This document shows positions 61,223 through 64,000 of a DNA stretch of 64,000 nucleotides, piece by piece. The notes beneath the pieces are model-generated. The model was not told the DNA's origin, ran no database searches, and saw only the letters and a program-made list of their open reading frames with translations. Positions within the stretch are counted from its first letter, which is position 1; every line of letters begins with the position of its first letter. The stretch is taken from assembly GCF_030167905.1 (NCBI RefSeq), contig NZ_JARGNA010000002.1:248001-312000 (forward strand). Reading direction: 5' to 3'. The stretch is from Flavobacterium terrisoli (lineage in GTDB: Bacteria; Bacteroidota; Bacteroidia; Flavobacteriales; Flavobacteriaceae). The position numbers were made by a program, and so were the translations under genes.

Positions 61223-62641
61223 TTATTTTCTAGGTGCTTTACCGTTTTTAGTTACCTGAGTTCCCATGTAATCCTGAACTGTTCTGAAACCGATATAACT
61301 TCTTGAGGTATCAGCGTACTCATAATCTCTTGTACCTACCTGCAGGAAGTAAGACACATCTTTCCAAGATCCGCCACGTACCACTTTACGCATGTTCTTC
61401 AAATCACCCACTGTAGGGTTCATTGTAGAAACATATTCGTAAGCTGCTGCATCATAAGAAGAATCCGTCCATTCTGCAACGTTACCAGACATATTGTATA
61501 AGTTGTATCCGTTTGGCTCGTAGGATTTAGCTTCAACAGTGTACAACGCTTGGTCAGCTGCATAATCTCCTCTGTTTGGCTTAAAGTTTGCCAAGAAACA
61601 ACCTCTGTCGTTTTTAGCATAAGGACCTCCCCAAGGATATGTTCCTGACTCCAGACCACCTCTTGCAGCATACTCCCATTCAGCCTCTGTAGGTAATCTG
61701 AATGAATTGATCAAGTCTGGTCTGTTCTTTTTCTTTTTAGATTTGATATAAGAATTTTTGTTTAAAGTTCTCCAGGCACAGAATGCCTTAGCTTGTTTCC
61801 AGTTTACCCCAACTACAGGATATTCCCCGTAAGCCTGGTGCCAGAAATAATCATTGTGCATTGGCTCATTATAAGAATAAGCGAAATCTTTAATCCAAAC
61901 GGTTGTATCAGGATAAACTTCAGCTTGCTCTGTTCTGATGAATGAACTTCTTTTACCCACTTTAGCTTTCGCTGCAGCCTGAATATCCATCCAAGAATAT
62001 CTGAACTTTAATTTTTTAACATCGATAGTTCTTAATCCGTTGAAAGATTCAGCTACCGGTAAATACATAGTATCCATAACCTCTGAATAATATTCATCCG
62101 GATATTTACTTGTATCTTTTATAAGCTTTACTTTTCTGTTAAGTCTTCTACCTGCATATGGATCATCATCAGTCCCCACACTATAATAATTCTCATACAT
62201 GTATTTGTCGTAAGGCGTCATCTTAGCCGGATCAGTATCGTTAAAAGCAAAATCACCGATGCTTCCACCTTTTCCGCCTTTTCCTCCTTTTCCTCCGGTA
62301 GAAGTCTGACCTACCTCATCTGCAAGAATAGCCAAACGCACTCTGATAGTAGAGTCTTTTACCCATTCCACAAATTGACGGTATTCACTATTTGTAATCT
62401 CAGTCTCATCCATATAGAATGATCTAACAGTTACAGTCTTAGTTGGCGCATCTTGTACATTAGCTAAATCATCATCAGATTTACCCATAATGTATGCACC
62501 ACCTGGGATCAAAGTCATACCAAACGGCTTCTCTGGATGCCATTTTTTTCCTTTAACTCCTACTAATTCACCTTTGTCGCTTGATCGTCCACAGCTCGTT
62601 AATAAAGCTAAAACTGATGCGAATGCAATGACCTTCTTCAT
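61223..62641 (-). CDS. gldK: Gliding motility / T9SS lipoprotein GldK
   Basis: 472 residues. Lipobox LTSC with the lipidated cysteine at 17. A formylglycine-generating-enzyme/sulfatase-modifying domain fills most of the protein: KPFGMTLIPGGAYIMGKSDD, DETEITNSEYRQFVEW, LPTEAEWEYAARGG, MSGNVAEWTDSSYD and VVRGGSWKDVSYF. GldK (PorK) is an outer-membrane ring component partnering GldN. A Gly/Lys tandem (GGKGGKGGKGGS, about 116-127) interrupts the domain. First gene of the operon, with the shared promoter motif upstream. Confidence 0.97.
   Translation of the reverse strand: MKKVIAFASVLALLTSCGRSSDKGELVGVKGKKWHPEKPFGMTLIPGGAYIMGKSDDDLANVQDAPTKTVTVRSFYMDETEITNSEYRQFVEWVKDSTIRVRLAILADEVGQTSTGGKGGKGGKGGSIGDFAFNDTDPAKMTPYDKYMYENYYSVGTDDDPYAGRRLNRKVKLIKDTSKYPDEYYSEVMDTMYLPVAESFNGLRTIDVKKLKFRYSWMDIQAAAKAKVGKRSSFIRTEQAEVYPDTTVWIKDFAYSYNEPMHNDYFWHQAYGEYPVVGVNWKQAKAFCAWRTLNKNSYIKSKKKKNRPDLINSFRLPTEAEWEYAARGGLESGTYPWGGPYAKNDRGCFLANFKPNRGDYAADQALYTVEAKSYEPNGYNLYNMSGNVAEWTDSSYDAAAYEYVSTMNPTVGDLKNMRKVVRGGSWKDVSYFLQVGTRDYEYADTSRSYIGFRTVQDYMGTQVTKNGKAPRK
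62265..62300. repeat. 9-bp tandem repeat within gldK
   Basis: About four copies of a CCTTTTCC(T/G)-type 9-mer on the plus strand, encoding the GGKGGKGGKGGS tract of GldK. In frame, so length changes would not disrupt the protein. Confidence 0.7.
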
Positions 62642-62764
62642 ATAAATTGGGGTTATTTGAATGTTTTATTTTTAAGGGCGTAAACCTATTTATTATTTTT
62701 CAAAAAAGCAATTAAATAGTATTAAATTTTATTATGCTTGCCTTATATCTATAATTTCACTTTC

Positions 62765-62772
62765 CAAAAATA
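62765..62772 (-). promoter_or_regulatory. -7 promoter element of the gldKLMN operon
   Basis: Minus-strand TATTTTTG, an exact TAnnTTTG match, 124 bases upstream of the gldK start. No -33 TTG at normal spacing, which would fit an activator-dependent promoter. The paired repeats at 62803-62841 lie upstream. Confidence 0.55.
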
Positions 62773-62802
62773 GAATTTAAAAAGTTATTAAAAAAACTTT
62801 TT

Positions 62803-62841
62803 ATCGACAAAATGCACTTTAAATCTGTTAAAATACACTTT
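62803..62841 (-). promoter_or_regulatory. Candidate activator site: paired direct repeats, copy B (gldK)
   Basis: ATCGACAAAATGC at the start and GTTAAAATACACTTT at the end on the plus strand. The cores AAAATGC (62809) and AAAATAC (62830) are 21 bases apart. It matches 25814-25852 at 29 of 39 positions. Exactly 36 bases separate the first core from the -7 box at 62765-62772, as in copy A. Confidence 0.5.
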
Positions 62842-62911
62842 TTATCTATTTTTGTAAGTGATAGGTTACGTTATTTTCTAATTTTTATTTATATTCTTTT
62901 TTATTTTTCTG

Positions 62912-64000
62912 TTAAATGCTGTTTTTTCGTTGCGCTTTCCACCATCTTTCGGGTATTTCATGGTTACAGGCAGCCAAATACTCATCATGCGAACAAGGTA
63001 ATAACGTATTTTTTTTCAATTTATTGTGTTGTCCTGCAAAAAAGTTTATTTCAATCCACCAACGGTCTGTTTTATTGCTTTTATAGAAAATCAACTCCTC
63101 GTTCTCCAGCGGAACTATATACTTTAAATAATTTTCTTTGGTTCCAAACGGATATTCATTAGAACGATAATTGACACCTTCTATGAAATACCAAATCATT
63201 TGAGCAATCAAAACCGATTCCTCTTTACTATTGTTGTGATTAAATATACCTAAAGAACTAACCTTGTCACTTATACCGGCATATCTTGATAGACTACAGA
63301 TTTCTTTTCCGTCAAATCCATTTGGAGTAAAGTTAATTAAATTTCCTGAATCTGAGGACTTTACAGAATTTAAATCTATGCTAATTATGTCTGCATCACG
63401 AAAAACTGGCTCAGATAAGGCAATATTGTTAGAAATTTCTCCTAATCTGTAGGCGTCAAAATATAATTTTTCCACCAAATCAATCTCTTCCTGTGAATTA
63501 TAATAGGTTTGATAGCCAATATTACTGAAGTTGAACAGGTTATTGGGTTCGTCTAATATTATTTTGGATAAATAAGAACCCGAGGTAATGCCTTCTTCCT
63601 GTTTGCCAATATCAAACTTGCTGTCAATGGAAACCAGATTGACCATTTGCTCCAAACTATCGTAAGCTCTGTATAAAGGATAAGTCAAATCCTGCGTTCC
63701 GCCAATTACTATCGGAATGACGCCTTTGCGGATTAATTTGGTACAAACTTTCTGTAAGGCAAAAAAAGTATCTTCCAATGAATTCCCCGGAAGTATATCT
63801 CCCAAGTCGGCAATAGAACTTTGCCAATTCCCCGGAAACAAACTGTATAACTCTTTGCGAATGGCATTTAGATTCACTTCGTCAAAAGCTTTTAAATTGC
63901 CTCTATTTTCTAAAACGCCAATAACCGCAATCTTTACTTTATCGGTATCCGGAAAATCCTTCTCCGTGTGAAACGCGACTTTACTTCCCAAGTGTTGAGA
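62912..64000 (-). CDS. Arginase/formimidoylglutamase-fold protein with degenerate metal site (5' partial)
   Basis: The gene begins beyond the right edge: the frame is open through base 64000, giving SQH before the first visible TTG. At least 362 residues. The arginase fold is recognisable (PIVIGGTQDLTYPLYRAYD, LVSIDSKFDIGKQEEG, ADIISIDLNSVKSSD). However, the metal-binding histidine of GG-x-H is Q, DAHxD is DSKFD and SxDxD is SIDLN, so the two-manganese centre is probably lost. Known flavobacterial genomes carry such a gene next to gldK (established context as I recall). It may have a structural or regulatory role linked to gliding instead of arginine or histidine breakdown. Confidence 0.8.
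   Translation of the reverse strand, partial: SQHLGSKVAFHTEKDFPDTDKVKIAVIGVLENRGNLKAFDEVNLNAIRKELYSLFPGNWQSSIADLGDILPGNSLEDTFFALQKVCTKLIRKGVIPIVIGGTQDLTYPLYRAYDSLEQMVNLVSIDSKFDIGKQEEGITSGSYLSKIILDEPNNLFNFSNIGYQTYYNSQEEIDLVEKLYFDAYRLGEISNNIALSEPVFRDADIISIDLNSVKSSDSGNLINFTPNGFDGKEICSLSRYAGISDKVSSLGIFNHNNSKEESVLIAQMIWYFIEGVNYRSNEYPFGTKENYLKYIVPLENEELIFYKSNKTDRWWIEINFFAGQHNKLKKNTLLPCSHDEYLAACNHEIPERWWKAQRKNSI

Noticed and set aside
62265..62300. Tandem repeat as a possible CRISPR or minisatellite array
   Set aside because: Units are only 9 bases with no spacers and are in frame inside gldK; no cas genes in the window.

Overview
The window looks like a chromosomal segment of a Flavobacterium-type bacterium (Bacteroidota, Flavobacteriaceae). 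The evidence is a complete gldK-gldL-gldM-gldN operon (gliding motility and type IX secretion), several secreted proteins with T9SS C-terminal sorting domains, a SusC/SusD pair, AT-rich DNA, no obvious Shine-Dalgarno sequences, and many promoters with the Bacteroidota -7 element TAnnTTTG. I see no phage, plasmid, insertion sequence or CRISPR array. Organism and functions are inferred from protein families; no database was searched.

Layout. 1-7217 is a surface-nutrient block on the minus strand: a cut-off putative porin, a T9SS-exported subtilisin-like protease and a SusD/SusC pair. 7416-12930 is housekeeping: RNase HII, lipB, lysS, two small secreted helical proteins and hemL. hemL ends an operon with a LysM glucosaminidase lipoprotein and an ACC-deaminase-like PLP enzyme. 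14865-25650 is a T9SS cargo island: a 1980-residue repeat protein flanked by two paralogous ~595-residue proteins, plus a tail-collar-like protein. 26015-31173 holds small conserved proteins, urocanate hydratase, a DUF4136 lipoprotein and an aromatic amino acid hydroxylase. 31200-36589 holds a GSCFA protein, a two-gene segment with cassette-like junctions (unknown protein plus GNAT acetyltransferase), two small exported proteins and another T9SS cargo. 36655-48179 holds alaS, an M23 peptidase/MerR/LemA/TPM operon, a TonB-linked beta-barrel protein, der, era and an initiator tRNA. 48339-57910 holds a J-domain/KTSC protein, an LRR protein, DUF1761, a FemAB-like protein, an AraC regulator, a head-GIN/DoxX/lipoprotein operon, an ABC-F ATPase, DUF983 and a FAD oxidoreductase. 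57977-62641 is gldNMLK, followed by a 5'-truncated arginase-fold gene whose metal ligands look degenerate.

How the genes connect. GldKLMN form the T9SS motor and periplasmic ring, which should export the cargo proteins encoded elsewhere in the window. The best candidate for something undescribed is regulatory. A pair of direct repeats 21 bp apart lies exactly 36 bp upstream of a TAnnTTTG box both before gldK and before the collar-like gene that heads one arm of the cargo island, suggesting a shared activator of secretion machinery and cargo. Two related intergenic elements (8790-8878 and 29225-29329) look like copies of one structured RNA or repeat family.
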